Part shown: one piece after another, positions 1 to 6,555 of the stretch
Numbering within the stretch: position 1 is the stretch's first letter
Layout of the letters: each line of letters opens with the position of its first letter
Assembly: GCA_023387085.1 (NCBI GenBank)
Contig: JAEWIL010000089.1
Coordinates: 1-15,502 of the forward strand
Direction of reading: 5' to 3'
DNA: 15,502 nt
Origin: Pseudomonadota bacterium
Lineage (GTDB): Bacteria > Pseudomonadota > Alphaproteobacteria > Sphingomonadales > Sphingomonadaceae
The notes under the pieces: generated by a model
Databases searched by the model: none
What the model was told of the DNA's origin: nothing
What the model saw: the letters and a program-made list of their open reading frames with translations, nothing else
Made by a program: the position numbers and the translations under genes

Positions 1-9
1 GTCGTTCCC

Positions 10-702
10 TCAGGCCGTGGCCGCAAGCACCTTGGTCTCGATGACCCGAATGAACACCTCGGGGTCCTGCGCGCCGGGGATCAGCATCCGTCCGCCAAGG
101 ATGAAGGCCGGAACCCCCGTCACATTCTGGTCGGCCCAATAGGCTTCCTCGACGCGGACCATCTCGCCATAATCGTCGCCCGACAGGATGGCCGCGGCGC
201 GGTCGCGATCGAGCCCGACCGACGCGGCGATATCGGCGAGCGTCGCGGGATCGCTCACATCGCGATTATCGCTAAAATGGGCGCGGAACAAAGCCAGCTT
301 CAGCGCCGTCTGCACACCGGTCGGCGTATGTTGTTCAGGATCCTCGAGCGCGCCGGCCCACGTCAGCAGCCGGTGCGCGTCGAAGCTGTTGCGCATCCGG
401 AACTGGGGCCCGCGATTGAAAACAAAGCCCAGGTCCGCCGCGATTGCCGACATCTTGCCGCTGTTCGCGCGGCTCTGCTCGGCACTGATACCATATTTGC
501 GCATGACATGGCTCGCGGCATCCTCGCCTTCGGCCGGCATGTCGGGGTTCAGCTCGAAGGGATGCCACTGGACGCGAAAATCCAGTCGCCCCGCAAAATG
601 CGCCATGACCTTTTCGAATTTGAGCCACCCGATAATGCACCAGGGGCACATCACGTCGGAGACGATATCGATCGAAAGGCGCGGCAGATGCGTCACGGGC
701 AA
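10..702 (-). CDS. FrnE-like DsbA-family thiol oxidoreductase
   Basis: A 230-aa protein of the DsbA/FrnE thioredoxin-fold family, which forms or shuffles disulfides or acts as a 2-hydroxychromene-2-carboxylate-isomerase-like enzyme. The active-site CPWC motif is at residues 19-22, directly after the first beta strand, as in FrnE. The helical insertion of the DsbA fold fills the middle, and the cis-proline loop shows as TGVPAFILGG near residue 195. No signal peptide is visible, so it is probably cytoplasmic, as is usual for FrnE. Length is close to the family norm (about 210-230 aa). It starts 27 bases after the stop of a 46-aa gene on the same strand and is probably cotranscribed with it. The substrate cannot be told from sequence. 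Confidence 0.9.
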   Translation of the reverse strand: MPVTHLPRLSIDIVSDVMCPWCIIGWLKFEKVMAHFAGRLDFRVQWHPFELNPDMPAEGEDAASHVMRKYGISAEQSRANSGKMSAIAADLGFVFNRGPQFRMRNSFDAHRLLTWAGALEDPEQHTPTGVQTALKLALFRAHFSDNRDVSDPATLADIAASVGLDRDRAAAILSGDDYGEMVRVEEAYWADQNVTGVPAFILGGRMLIPGAQDPEVFIRVIETKVLAATA

Positions 703-729
703 TATCTCCAGCCGGGGCCGATCGCCGCG

Positions 730-870
730 CTACGACCTGTCGGATTCGCGGCGCTCCTTGCCCGTGCGCCGGTCGCCCTTGCGGCGTTCCGGCCCTTTAT
801 AATCGGGATCGTCGGCGACGCGCCGATCATCCCCTCGCCTGTCGCCGCCTCGCTTGTCCTCGGCTGCCAT
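730..870 (-). CDS. Small highly charged protein, 46 aa
   Basis: A 46-codon frame beginning MAAEDKRGGDRRGDD and containing DYKGPERRKGDRRTGKERR. It is rich in Arg, Lys, Asp and Glu and has no hydrophobic segment, so it is probably a disordered cytoplasmic protein. The ATG at 870 is preceded by a strong purine-rich ribosome binding site (GGAGGGGGGAG), the best argument that it is translated. It lies 27 bases upstream of the FrnE-like gene on the same strand. A GPERRxGxDRR-type segment recalls linkers seen near PilZ and signalling domains, but this is only a resemblance. Function unknown. Confidence 0.6.
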   Translation of the reverse strand: MAAEDKRGGDRRGDDRRVADDPDYKGPERRKGDRRTGKERRESDRS

Positions 871-955
871 ACGCTCCCCCCTCCACCACAAAAGGAAACA
901 GAGCGACCCGGCGCCAGTAACTCATATATTGGTTAAAAAGACAAGTCGGCCGGTT

Positions 956-1381
956 TCAATGCACCGTGTCGACCGACGCTTCGGCCGCTGCGTCCGTGGT
1001 GGGCCGCGACAGCACCCACCAGCCTCCGACCATGAGACCCGTCGACAGCGCCTCGATGATCATCGCCTGTACGATGCCGGCGTTGACAAAGTCGCCGCTT
1101 CCCACCCCGATCAACCGCCCGATCAGCGCCGTGCCATAGAGCGCGGCGGGCACCAGCAGCGCCCGCGACCAGCCGGGAACAAGCGCGCCCGCCGCCGCAC
1201 CACCGGCAGCAACGAGAAAAAAGGCCGACAGGTCCGCGCGCACGGTGTTGGCCGCCGCCCCCTCGACGATGATGCCGAAAGTCTCGGTATAGCTCGCCGG
1301 GTCGAACATCCCGCGCAGCCCGACGATCGCAAAGAACAATGCCCATAGCAGCACGGCGCCACGCAAGACCCAATTGAGCAT
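956..1381 (-). CDS. DUF4345-like four-helix membrane protein
   Basis: A 141-aa integral membrane protein with about four hydrophobic segments (roughly residues 5-23, 48-70, 73-95 and 102-125) and a short polar C-terminal tail. The layout, and the Asn-Thr-Val-Arg-Ala-Asp segment before the second helix, resemble DUF4345 proteins; that family has no assigned function. I chose the ATG at 1381 because an AGGGAGAGGT ribosome binding site precedes it by a few bases. A longer in-frame start at 1438 would overlap the mnmA stop and has no such site. It follows mnmA by 53 bases on the same strand and may share its transcript. Confidence 0.75.
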   Translation of the reverse strand: MLNWVLRGAVLLWALFFAIVGLRGMFDPASYTETFGIIVEGAAANTVRADLSAFFLVAAGGAAAGALVPGWSRALLVPAALYGTALIGRLIGVGSGDFVNAGIVQAMIIEALSTGLMVGGWWVLSRPTTDAAAEASVDTVH

Positions 1382-1434
1382 AATACCTCTCCCTGTTTGC
1401 GGCGCAGGCTGCCGCATCGGGAAAGAAAGTGCAA

Positions 1435-2583
1435 TCATTCCGCGGCGAAAGTCTCTTCGATCCAGCCGCCGCCAAGAACCCGGCTCTCGTCCGCTGCGTC
1501 ATAAAGCACCGCCGCCTGACCCGGCGCGACGCCATATTCCTGTGCAGCGAAGATCAACCGGTCACCCTCGACGCGCGCGGGCACCGGCTTCGCCATGCTG
1601 CGAACCTTGGCCAATACCGGCCGACCCTCGACCTCCCCCAGCCAGTTGGCTTCGCCCAGCCGGGCGCCGGCAACCGCGAGCGCGCGCCGTGGGCCCACGA
1701 TCACTTGCTTCTTTTCGGCGTCGAGCCGGACGACATAGAGCGGTTCGGCCTGCCCGCCGATCTCGATCCCGCGCCGCTGGCCGACGGTGTAATGAATAAG
1801 GCCGCGGTGCGTGCCCAGACTGTGGCCATCGACATGAACGATCTCGCCCACATCGTCGGCCTCGGGCCGCAGCTTTTTCACCAGCGTTGCATAATCGCCG
1901 TCGGGGACGAAACAGATGTCCTGGCTGTCGGGCTTGCCGGCGACGCCAAGACCGAGATCGCGCGCGATTTCGCGGACCACGCTCTTTTCCAGCCCACCCA
2001 GCGGGAAGCGCAGGAAGTCGAGCTGCTCCTGCGTCGTCGCGAACAGGAAATAGCTCTGGTCGCGCGCCGGATCGACCGCGCGGTGGAGTTCGGCCCCCTT
2101 CGGTCCCATGACGCGCCGCACATAGTGGCCTGTGGCAAGGCAATCGGCGCCGAGATCCTTGGCGAGCTGGAACAGGTCGGTGAATTTCACCCCCATGTTG
2201 CAGCGGACGCACGGAATGGGTGTCCGGCCGGCAAGATATTCGTCGGCAAACTGGTCGATCACCGTATCGCGAAAACGGCTTTCGTGATCATGGACATGGT
2301 GCGCGAAGCCCAGCCGGTCGGCGACCGCGCGCGCATCGCGGATATCCTGTCCAGCGCAACATGCCCCGACGCGCTTCGCCTTGGCGCCATGATCGTAAAG
2401 CTGCAAGGTCACACCGATCACCTCGGCACCCGATCGCGCAGCAAGCGCAGCCACCACGCTCGAATCGACTCCACCCGACATCGCGACGACGACTCGCCGA
2501 TCCTTCAGCGGTTCGGCGAGCTGGAAGTCTGCGCGGACGGCGCCGGCCGGGGATGGAATAGTCTCGATCATTGCTCGCGCCAT
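1435..2583 (-). CDS. mnmA: tRNA-specific 2-thiouridylase MnmA
   Basis: MnmA (TrmU) uses ATP and a persulfide sulfur donor to thiolate U34 of the tRNAs for Lys, Glu and Gln in the cytoplasm. The 382-aa product has the PP-loop ATP pyrophosphatase signature SGGVDSS at residues 36-42. It also has the PCVRCN motif, whose second Cys (128) matches the catalytic Cys, the SYFLF segment (177-181), and GKPDSQDICFV with the persulfide-carrying Cys 224. The C-terminal beta-barrel domains are complete, and length matches the family. The ATG at 2583 gives the longest frame but has no clear ribosome binding site; ATG at 2571 (MIETIP) is an equally good start. It diverges from the gene at 2716 across about 130 bases. 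Confidence 0.96.
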   Translation of the reverse strand: MARAMIETIPSPAGAVRADFQLAEPLKDRRVVVAMSGGVDSSVVAALAARSGAEVIGVTLQLYDHGAKAKRVGACCAGQDIRDARAVADRLGFAHHVHDHESRFRDTVIDQFADEYLAGRTPIPCVRCNMGVKFTDLFQLAKDLGADCLATGHYVRRVMGPKGAELHRAVDPARDQSYFLFATTQEQLDFLRFPLGGLEKSVVREIARDLGLGVAGKPDSQDICFVPDGDYATLVKKLRPEADDVGEIVHVDGHSLGTHRGLIHYTVGQRRGIEIGGQAEPLYVVRLDAEKKQVIVGPRRALAVAGARLGEANWLGEVEGRPVLAKVRSMAKPVPARVEGDRLIFAAQEYGVAPGQAAVLYDAADESRVLGGGWIEETFAAE

Positions 2584-2715
2584 CTAGGGACGCATGGCCT
2601 CAAATGCCAGCTTTTCCGCCGCGCCCGTCAAGATATTGACGGCGATTAAGCTTCGCTAACAGGTGATGAAATGGGCATTTACTGGACCTTAGCCCCTCTG
2701 CGCTAGACCAATGGC

Positions 2716-3099
2716 ATGAACGCCGCGCCGTCAAAATTTCCACAGCTTGCCGAAGCGGCCCACCTCTCGAGGCCGGGCTTCGACATTCTGATCGCGGTAT
2801 CCGCGGCGCGCCAGGAAGCGCTGCCGACGGTCCGCATGTTGCGCGAGCGCGCGAATCGCGATCGGCATAATGCACAAGTTAACGCGCTGAGCCATTTTCT
2901 CGCCGCAGCGCCCGCCGCGACGGAACAAATGGCGGCACGCCCCGTTCGCTTCCTCGACCTGCCCGATGAAGCGAACGCCCTGTCCGAAACCATGAATGAC
3001 CTGTTTACCAGAGGGTTTCAGTCGATGTTGAACCCCTTGCATGTAGCACCTTGGTCGTCGGCCCTGCCGATCCCCCACGACGAAGACGATATGGAATGA
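2716..3099 (+). CDS. Hypothetical protein coupled to the sciP-like gene
   Basis: A 127-aa protein I do not recognise. It has no signal peptide or membrane segment. It is rich in Ala, with a predicted helical centre (about residues 35-75), a basic stretch RERANRDRH (about 43-51) and an acidic end HDEDDME. Its TGA overlaps the ATG of the DUF1153/SciP-like gene (ATGA at 3096-3099), an arrangement typical of translational coupling, and this supports it being a real gene. It is the first gene rightward from the mnmA divergent region. The coupling suggests, but does not prove, a role connected with the same regulatory circuit. A spurious frame is possible. Confidence 0.6.
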   Translation: MNAAPSKFPQLAEAAHLSRPGFDILIAVSAARQEALPTVRMLRERANRDRHNAQVNALSHFLAAAPAATEQMAARPVRFLDLPDEANALSETMNDLFTRGFQSMLNPLHVAPWSSALPIPHDEDDME

Positions 3100-3401
3100 A
3101 TATGATCGAGAATCAGAAAATACGCCCCGCTCAGGTCATCGGTCCGCTCGGCGAACCGCTGACTCTCGACACGTTGCCCCCGCCGACGACGACGCGCTGG
3201 GTGGTCCGCCGCAAAGCCGAGGTGGTCGCCGCGGTCAACGGCGGCTTGCTCACCGTCGACGAGGTGTGCGAACGCTATGGCCTGACGCTCGAGGAATTCG
3301 CCGGCTGGCAGCGGTCGATCGATCGCAGCGGCATGCCCGGACTCCGCGTCACCCGTATCCAGCATTATCGCGATCTTTACGAGCGTCAGCAGCGCTTCTG
3401 A
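3096..3401 (+). CDS. sciP: DUF1153 family regulator, SciP-like CtrA inhibitor
   Basis: A protein of about 100 aa with the DUF1153 architecture. A short N-terminal arm (GPLGEPLTLDTLPPP) is followed by RWVVRRKAEVVAAVNGGLL and a helix-turn-helix (VDEVCERYGLTLEEFAGW), ending in RVTRIQHYRDLYERQQRF. In Caulobacter this family member, SciP, binds CtrA and blocks transcription of CtrA targets in swarmer cells; the same role here is inferred from family. Two starts are possible: ATG at 3096, overlapping the previous stop, or ATG at 3102, giving the MIENQKIRP start usual for orthologs. The gene is followed within 25 bases by a strong intrinsic terminator. Confidence 0.88.
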   Translation: MNMIENQKIRPAQVIGPLGEPLTLDTLPPPTTTRWVVRRKAEVVAAVNGGLLTVDEVCERYGLTLEEFAGWQRSIDRSGMPGLRVTRIQHYRDLYERQQRF

Positions 3402-3425
3402 TCTGGATATGCTTTAAGGGATAGG

Positions 3426-3455
3426 AAGAAGGCGCCTTTAGGCGCCTTCTTTTTT
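3426..3455 (+). terminator. Intrinsic terminator after sciP
   Basis: A perfect stem of at least ten pairs (AGAAGGCGCC, loop TTTA, GGCGCCTTCT) is followed immediately by a T run on the plus strand. It ends the two-gene 2716-3401 transcript. The left arm is A-rich, so it may also work weakly on the other strand. Confidence 0.92.
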
Positions 3456-3487
3456 GCGCTTTTGATTCAATAGCTTGAATTTTCTTT

Positions 3488-3512
3488 GCAACTCACGCGT
3501 TCACCCGGCGTT
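3488..3512 (+). promoter_or_regulatory. Weak EcfG-like promoter candidate for the lipoprotein
   Basis: GCAAC at 3488-3492 and CGTT at 3509-3512 are separated by 16 bases, matching the alphaproteobacterial general-stress sigma EcfG pattern GGAAC-N16-CGTT with one mismatch in the -35. Transcription would begin about 27 bases before the lipoprotein start. The mismatch falls in the well-conserved GGAA, so this is only a candidate. Confidence 0.25.
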
Positions 3513-3545
3513 AAGGCTGCGAGTCAACATTGGAGAGAACTCAAC

Positions 3546-3824
3546 ATGCGTAAAATGATCATTGCCCTCACCGCCGCTTCGGCGCTCGCACTTGGTGCAT
3601 GCCAGAGCAAGCAGGCCGATCAGGTTGAGGATCAGGCGGAAGCCAAGGCCGACGCCATCGATGCACAGGCGGACGCGATGCCCGAAGGTCCCGCGAAGGA
3701 AGCGACCGAGGCAAAGGCCGATGCGGTCGAAGAGGCCGGCGAAGCGAAAGCGGATGCCATCGACAATGGCACCACACCGCCGCCTGCCGACACGACCACG
3801 GCTCCCGAAGCGCAAAAGAAATAA
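3546..3824 (+). CDS. Small Ala/Asp/Glu-rich lipoprotein
   Basis: A 92-aa protein starting MRKMIIALTAASALALGAC, a classical lipoprotein signal with lipobox LGAC and lipidated Cys 19. The mature part is strongly acidic and Ala-rich, with imperfect repeats of EAKADAID (about residues 32-39 and 65-72) and EAKADAVEEA. It probably forms a long amphipathic helix like LEA-type or murein-lipoprotein-type small lipoproteins, then ends in a Pro/Thr-rich tail. The ATG at 3546 follows a GGAGAG ribosome binding site by eight bases. Monocistronic, with terminators on both sides. Function unknown; a structural or stress role in the envelope is a guess from composition. Confidence 0.85.
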   Translation: MRKMIIALTAASALALGACQSKQADQVEDQAEAKADAIDAQADAMPEGPAKEATEAKADAVEEAGEAKADAIDNGTTPPPADTTTAPEAQKK

Positions 3825-3851
3825 GTCCTGCCGTTACAGGCGGAATAGGAG

Positions 3852-3884
3852 AAGGGCGCCGGAGATCATCGCCGGCGCCCTTTT
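3852..3884 (+). terminator. Intrinsic terminator after the lipoprotein gene
   Basis: Arms GGGCGCCGG (3854-3862) and CCGGCGCCC (3872-3880), extended by AA/TT pairs, are followed by TTTTCTTG. It begins 27 bases after the lipoprotein stop, in the right orientation. Confidence 0.88.
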
Positions 3885-3995
3885 CTTGTCCGTCGCGAGA
3901 ATATTTGCGCCATGTGATGCGGGTCACCGCAGCCTCATTTACGCCCCGGCTACAGCAGGCATCGAGGGACGGGGCGAGAGCCACCTTATCCTTCA

Positions 3996-4034
3996 CCCTC
4001 CCGCCGCGGGCAGCGACCCCTCGCGGCGGGAGGG
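3996..4034. repeat. 13-bp perfect palindromic element, REP-like
   Basis: CCCTCCCGCCGCG at 3996-4008 and its exact reverse complement at 4022-4034, with a 13-base spacer. It lies 13 bases beyond the stop of the GNAT gene (minus strand) and about 110 bases after the lipoprotein terminator. There is no T run on either side, so it is not a standard intrinsic terminator. Its form recalls short GC-rich palindromes interspersed between genes in sphingomonad genomes. It could stabilise the 3' end of the GNAT transcript. Confidence 0.6.
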
Positions 4035-4047
4035 ACTAGCTTCGCTC

Positions 4048-4668
4048 CTAGATCGCGGTAAGCGCGTGGAAAACATCTTCGACGCCGGGTGCGTCGCGAT
4101 CGGCACGCAGCGAAGCGACGCCGCCGGCAACATCCAGCCGATAATCGGCCACACCCGCACTTTCTCCCACCCATACCGCGCCGAGGGATTTGACGAGCCG
4201 ACGCGCCGCATCATTCTCCGACAGCATATGAACGTCGAGTGTCAACATATCCTCGGCGAGGCATTGGATCAGCAGCGCCGCAGTCAACATCCGTGCGAGA
4301 CCCTTGCCTTGGAATCCATCGAGTATCGCGATGGAATATTCGCCCGCCGGTCCCCCAGGGTGGTGACGCACGGCATGCACCGCCCCGATCGCGGGCCAAT
4401 CGTCGCAATCGGTGCAGATGGCTCCCCAGCCTATATGATCATGCCCATCAACATTCACGAGGCGCTGCACGACCGCATCGGGCAGGACCGGCGCGGGCGA
4501 GAAGAAGCGCAAATAGCGCGACTCGGCCGACAGCTTCGCGACGCCTTCGCGAAGGCGCTCCTCGTCAGCAGGCGTGATACAGCGCAACGACACGCGTGTG
4601 CCGTCGTTCAATCGACTGTGCACGACGATGCGGTCGATCGGTTGCTCGGCTGTCTCGGTCAGCGCCAT
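4048..4668 (-). CDS. GNAT family N-acetyltransferase
   Basis: A 206-aa acetyl-CoA-dependent N-acetyltransferase. The segment ITPADEERLREGVAKLSAES followed by RYLRFF (residues 31-56) matches the opening of the GNAT domain found at the end of protein acetyltransferase (Pat-like) and CoA-ligase-fused members. The acetyl-CoA pyrophosphate loop is FQGKGLA (119-125), fitting the (Q/R)xxGx(G/A) pattern, and the family Asn/Arg helix follows as SENDAARRLVKSLGA (150-164). I chose ATG at 4668 over an in-frame ATG at 4686 because GGGAGACGG lies just before it. Divergent from the XRE regulator. A protein-lysine or small-molecule substrate are both possible. Confidence 0.88.
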   Translation of the reverse strand: MALTETAEQPIDRIVVHSRLNDGTRVSLRCITPADEERLREGVAKLSAESRYLRFFSPAPVLPDAVVQRLVNVDGHDHIGWGAICTDCDDWPAIGAVHAVRHHPGGPAGEYSIAILDGFQGKGLARMLTAALLIQCLAEDMLTLDVHMLSENDAARRLVKSLGAVWVGESAGVADYRLDVAGGVASLRADRDAPGVEDVFHALTAI

Positions 4669-4697
4669 CGCCGTCTCCCGTGGCAATCAAGGGAAAC

Positions 4698-4726
4698 AGG
4701 CTATCTCGCCTCGTCGCATGTGACAA
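4698..4726 (-). promoter_or_regulatory. Candidate housekeeping promoter of the GNAT gene
   Basis: On the minus strand TTGTCA (4721-4726) and TAGCCT (4698-4703) are separated by exactly 17 bases, about 30 bases upstream of the chosen start. The -35 is good and the -10 is poor, so confidence is low. Confidence 0.3.
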
Positions 4727-4760
4727 TCACACCATCCGGAAGCGGGAAAAGTTGAAAGTG

Positions 4761-4773
4761 TTAGGGAACCTAA
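4761..4773. promoter_or_regulatory. Palindromic operator candidate over the -35
   Basis: TTAGG-GAA-CCTAA is a perfect 5-3-5 inverted repeat that contains the GGAAC -35 element. It precedes an XRE-family gene whose product would be expected to bind a short palindrome, so autoregulation is a reasonable inference. A palindrome this short could also be chance. Confidence 0.4.
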
Positions 4774-4789
4774 ATTGTTAAAGGACGTT
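4765..4789 (+). promoter_or_regulatory. Sigma-EcfG-type promoter of the XRE gene
   Basis: GGAAC (4765-4769), 16 bases, then CGTT (4786-4789): an exact match to the GGAAC-N16/17-CGTT promoter of the alphaproteobacterial general stress sigma factor EcfG. The predicted start of transcription, near 4796, lies after the TTG at 4788, which rules out that TTG as a start codon and favours ATG at 4806. The motif is seen; its use in vivo is inferred. Confidence 0.6.
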
Positions 4790-4805
4790 GGCTGAAAAAG
4801 TTAAC

Positions 4806-5219
4806 ATGGATCAACCATCTTTGCGCAACACGCCTATTTCCGCGTCCGCACCTGGAACCGTACCGATCGAGACCCTTATCGGTGATCCGTGTGCCGCGTT
4901 CGAATCCGATATCGAAAGCTTCGGCCAGCGCATCGCGCGGCTCCGCAAGGCGCAGCACTGGACGCAGGCCGACCTGGCGATCCAGCTCGGCGTAACAGAG
5001 GCATCGGTCTGCTATTGGGAGCAGGATCGTTCGCGGCCGCGGACGGCGCGGCTACAAGCGCTCGCAAGACTCCTGGGCACGCCGGTCGCCGGCCTGCTCG
5101 GCCGCGAAGCGAGCGAAGATCGGGCAAGCCTGGGCGACATGGTCGCGCGAATGCGCGCCGAGATCGCCTACGCAGCAGGCACCACGCCGGCGAAGGTGAA
5201 GATCGTCATCGAAATCTGA
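4806..5219 (+). CDS. XRE-family transcriptional regulator
   Basis: A 137-aa DNA-binding protein. A 35-residue, probably disordered N-terminal arm precedes a helix-turn-helix XRE (Cro/CI) domain at about residues 38-98: FGQRIARLRKAQHWTQADLA, then LGVTEASVCYWEQDRSRP as turn and recognition helix. The C-terminal part (SLGDMVARMRAEIAYAAG, then TTPAKVKIVIEI) could mediate dimerisation. A TTG at 4788 would add six residues, but it lies inside the predicted -10 element, so I use ATG at 4806, although no clear ribosome binding site is seen there. It is divergent from the GNAT gene and convergent with mreB, 15 bases away. Targets unknown; control by the general stress response is suggested by its promoter. 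Confidence 0.85.
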   Translation: MDQPSLRNTPISASAPGTVPIETLIGDPCAAFESDIESFGQRIARLRKAQHWTQADLAIQLGVTEASVCYWEQDRSRPRTARLQALARLLGTPVAGLLGREASEDRASLGDMVARMRAEIAYAAGTTPAKVKIVIEI

Positions 5220-5234
5220 CGCCGCGCCGGGCGA

Positions 5235-6275
5235 TCAAGCCGCGAGCAGCACGCCTTGGTAGGCCTGTTCCTCGAAAGTCAGCCCGGAACCCATCGCAAC
5301 GCAAATCAGCGCGTCGTCGGCGACCTGCACCGACAAACCGGTCGCCTTCGCAATCGCCTGATCAATCCCTCGAAGCAGCGCGCCGCCGCCGGTCAGCACG
5401 ATTCCCGCATCGATAATGTCCGCCGACAGCTCGGGCGGCGTCTCCTCCAGTGCGGCTTTGACCGCGCTGACGATCTGGCCCACGGGCTCGGCGAGCGCTT
5501 CGGCCATCTCGGCCTCCGAAACGCTGATCTCCGACGGTCGCCCGCTCACCAGATCGCGGCCCTTGACCGCCATGATCATGCCTGGGCCTTGCGGCGGCAC
5601 CGCGGCTCCGATCGTCAGCTTTACACGCTCGGCGGTCATCTCGCCGATCATCATATTATGTTTGCGCCGGATGTAGGATGCGATCATGTCGTCCATCTTG
5701 TCGCCGCCGACGCGGGCCGAACTGCTATGGGCAACCCCGCCGAGCGACAGCACTGCAACCTCGGTAGTGCCCCCGCCGATGTCGACCACCATCGTTCCCT
5801 GCGGCTCCGCAACCGGCAGCCCGGCGCCGATAGCAGCGGCAAGCGGTTCCTCGATCAGCCGTACGCTGATCGCACCCGCATTCGTTGCGGCATCGCGGAT
5901 CGCGCGGCGTTCCACATGGGTCGAGCAGGACGGCACGCAAACCACGACATTGCTCCTTCGGCGCAGCCTGCTGGGCCCACCCAGCGCCTTGTCGATGAAA
6001 TGCTTGATCATCTGTTCGGCGACGTCGATGTCGGCGATCACCCCGTCGCGTAGCGGGCGCAACGCTTCGATGTTCGCGGGCGTCTTGCCCATCATCAGCT
6101 TTGCATCGTTACCGACCACTTTGACGTTGCGCACACCGTTCCGGGTCTCAAGCGCGATCACCGAGGGCTCGTTGAGGACGATTCCCTGTCCTCGCACATA
6201 GATCACGGTATTCACCGTCCCGAGGTCGATGGCGATTTCCTGGCCCTGCGGGGCGAGACGCTGGAATATGTTCAT
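5235..6275 (-). CDS. mreB: MreB-family actin-like protein (orphan)
   Basis: A 346-aa bacterial actin that polymerises under the inner membrane to guide cell-wall synthesis. The ATP-binding motifs are phosphate-1 IAIDLGTVNT (14-23), phosphate-2 VDIGGGTTEVAV (164-175), connector LIEEPLAAAIGAG (140-152) and adenosine IVLTGGGALL (292-301). Start at 6275 gives the usual MreB length and an N-terminal amphipathic segment MNIFQRLAP; an upstream ATG at 6455 adds non-conserved sequence. The ordinary mreC, mreD, pbp2 and rodA neighbours are absent. Several positions depart from typical alphaproteobacterial MreB, for example CVPSCSTHVE where CVPSGSTSVE is usual. It may be a second MreB paralog rather than the canonical one. 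Confidence 0.92.
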   Translation of the reverse strand: MNIFQRLAPQGQEIAIDLGTVNTVIYVRGQGIVLNEPSVIALETRNGVRNVKVVGNDAKLMMGKTPANIEALRPLRDGVIADIDVAEQMIKHFIDKALGGPSRLRRRSNVVVCVPSCSTHVERRAIRDAATNAGAISVRLIEEPLAAAIGAGLPVAEPQGTMVVDIGGGTTEVAVLSLGGVAHSSSARVGGDKMDDMIASYIRRKHNMMIGEMTAERVKLTIGAAVPPQGPGMIMAVKGRDLVSGRPSEISVSEAEMAEALAEPVGQIVSAVKAALEETPPELSADIIDAGIVLTGGGALLRGIDQAIAKATGLSVQVADDALICVAMGSGLTFEEQAYQGVLLAA

Positions 6276-6291
6276 GGACGGGGCGCAACCT

Positions 6292-6310
6292 TGTTTCAAA
6301 ACCCGAAACA
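6292..6310 (-). repeat. Small inverted repeat in the mreB leader
   Basis: TGTTTC (6292-6297) and GAAACA (6305-6310) flank seven bases, 17 bases upstream of the mreB start. It could be a short hairpin or operator. The rest of 6311-6430 shows no gene or promoter I can support. Confidence 0.3.
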
Positions 6311-6430
6311 GACGCCCGCCCCCCGGCTTCGCCCGCTCAAAGCAACTCCGCTCGCGATGCGGAAGGCAACGGACAACGTCAATTCCCGCAAGAGCCGGAC
6401 CGTTGGTTTCTCGCGCCTGACCGAAGCTGG

Positions 6431-6535
6431 TCAGCGCGATTCGCCGCCGCTCCATCCCTTGTGGATGCCCTCCGCCTCGAACAACAACCGGGCCTCGAGG
6501 AGTTCGAAAGCGCCGCAGGCGAGCGATGTCGGCAA
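6431..6535 (-). CDS. Possible 34-aa protein with TTG start
   Basis: A short frame ending in ELLEARLLFEAEGIHKGW and a few polar residues. Its codons have GC at nearly all third positions, as in real genes of this genome, but no ATG or ribosome binding site is present; TTG at 6535 is the only nearby candidate. It lies just downstream of the broken GFA-family gene and could be a remnant of another gene. Function unknown. Confidence 0.25.
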   Translation of the reverse strand: MPTSLACGAFELLEARLLFEAEGIHKGWSGGESR

Positions 6536-6555
6536 ATCGGCAGGACGCGTGGCCT

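Noticed and set aside
1429..2649. A 406-codon plus-strand frame across mnmA
   Set aside because: Antisense shadow of mnmA; no recognisable domain or ribosome binding site.
2646..2660. CtrA binding site upstream of the sciP pair
   Set aside because: The half-sites are six rather than seven bases apart and the second is CTAAC; mentioned only as a weak hint.
3562..4755. A 397-codon plus-strand frame across the lipoprotein and GNAT genes
   Set aside because: It reads through two terminator hairpins and is out of frame or antisense to two supported genes.
4788..4805. TTG start for the XRE regulator
   Set aside because: The TTG overlaps the predicted -10 element, and the only purine-rich sequence is two bases away.
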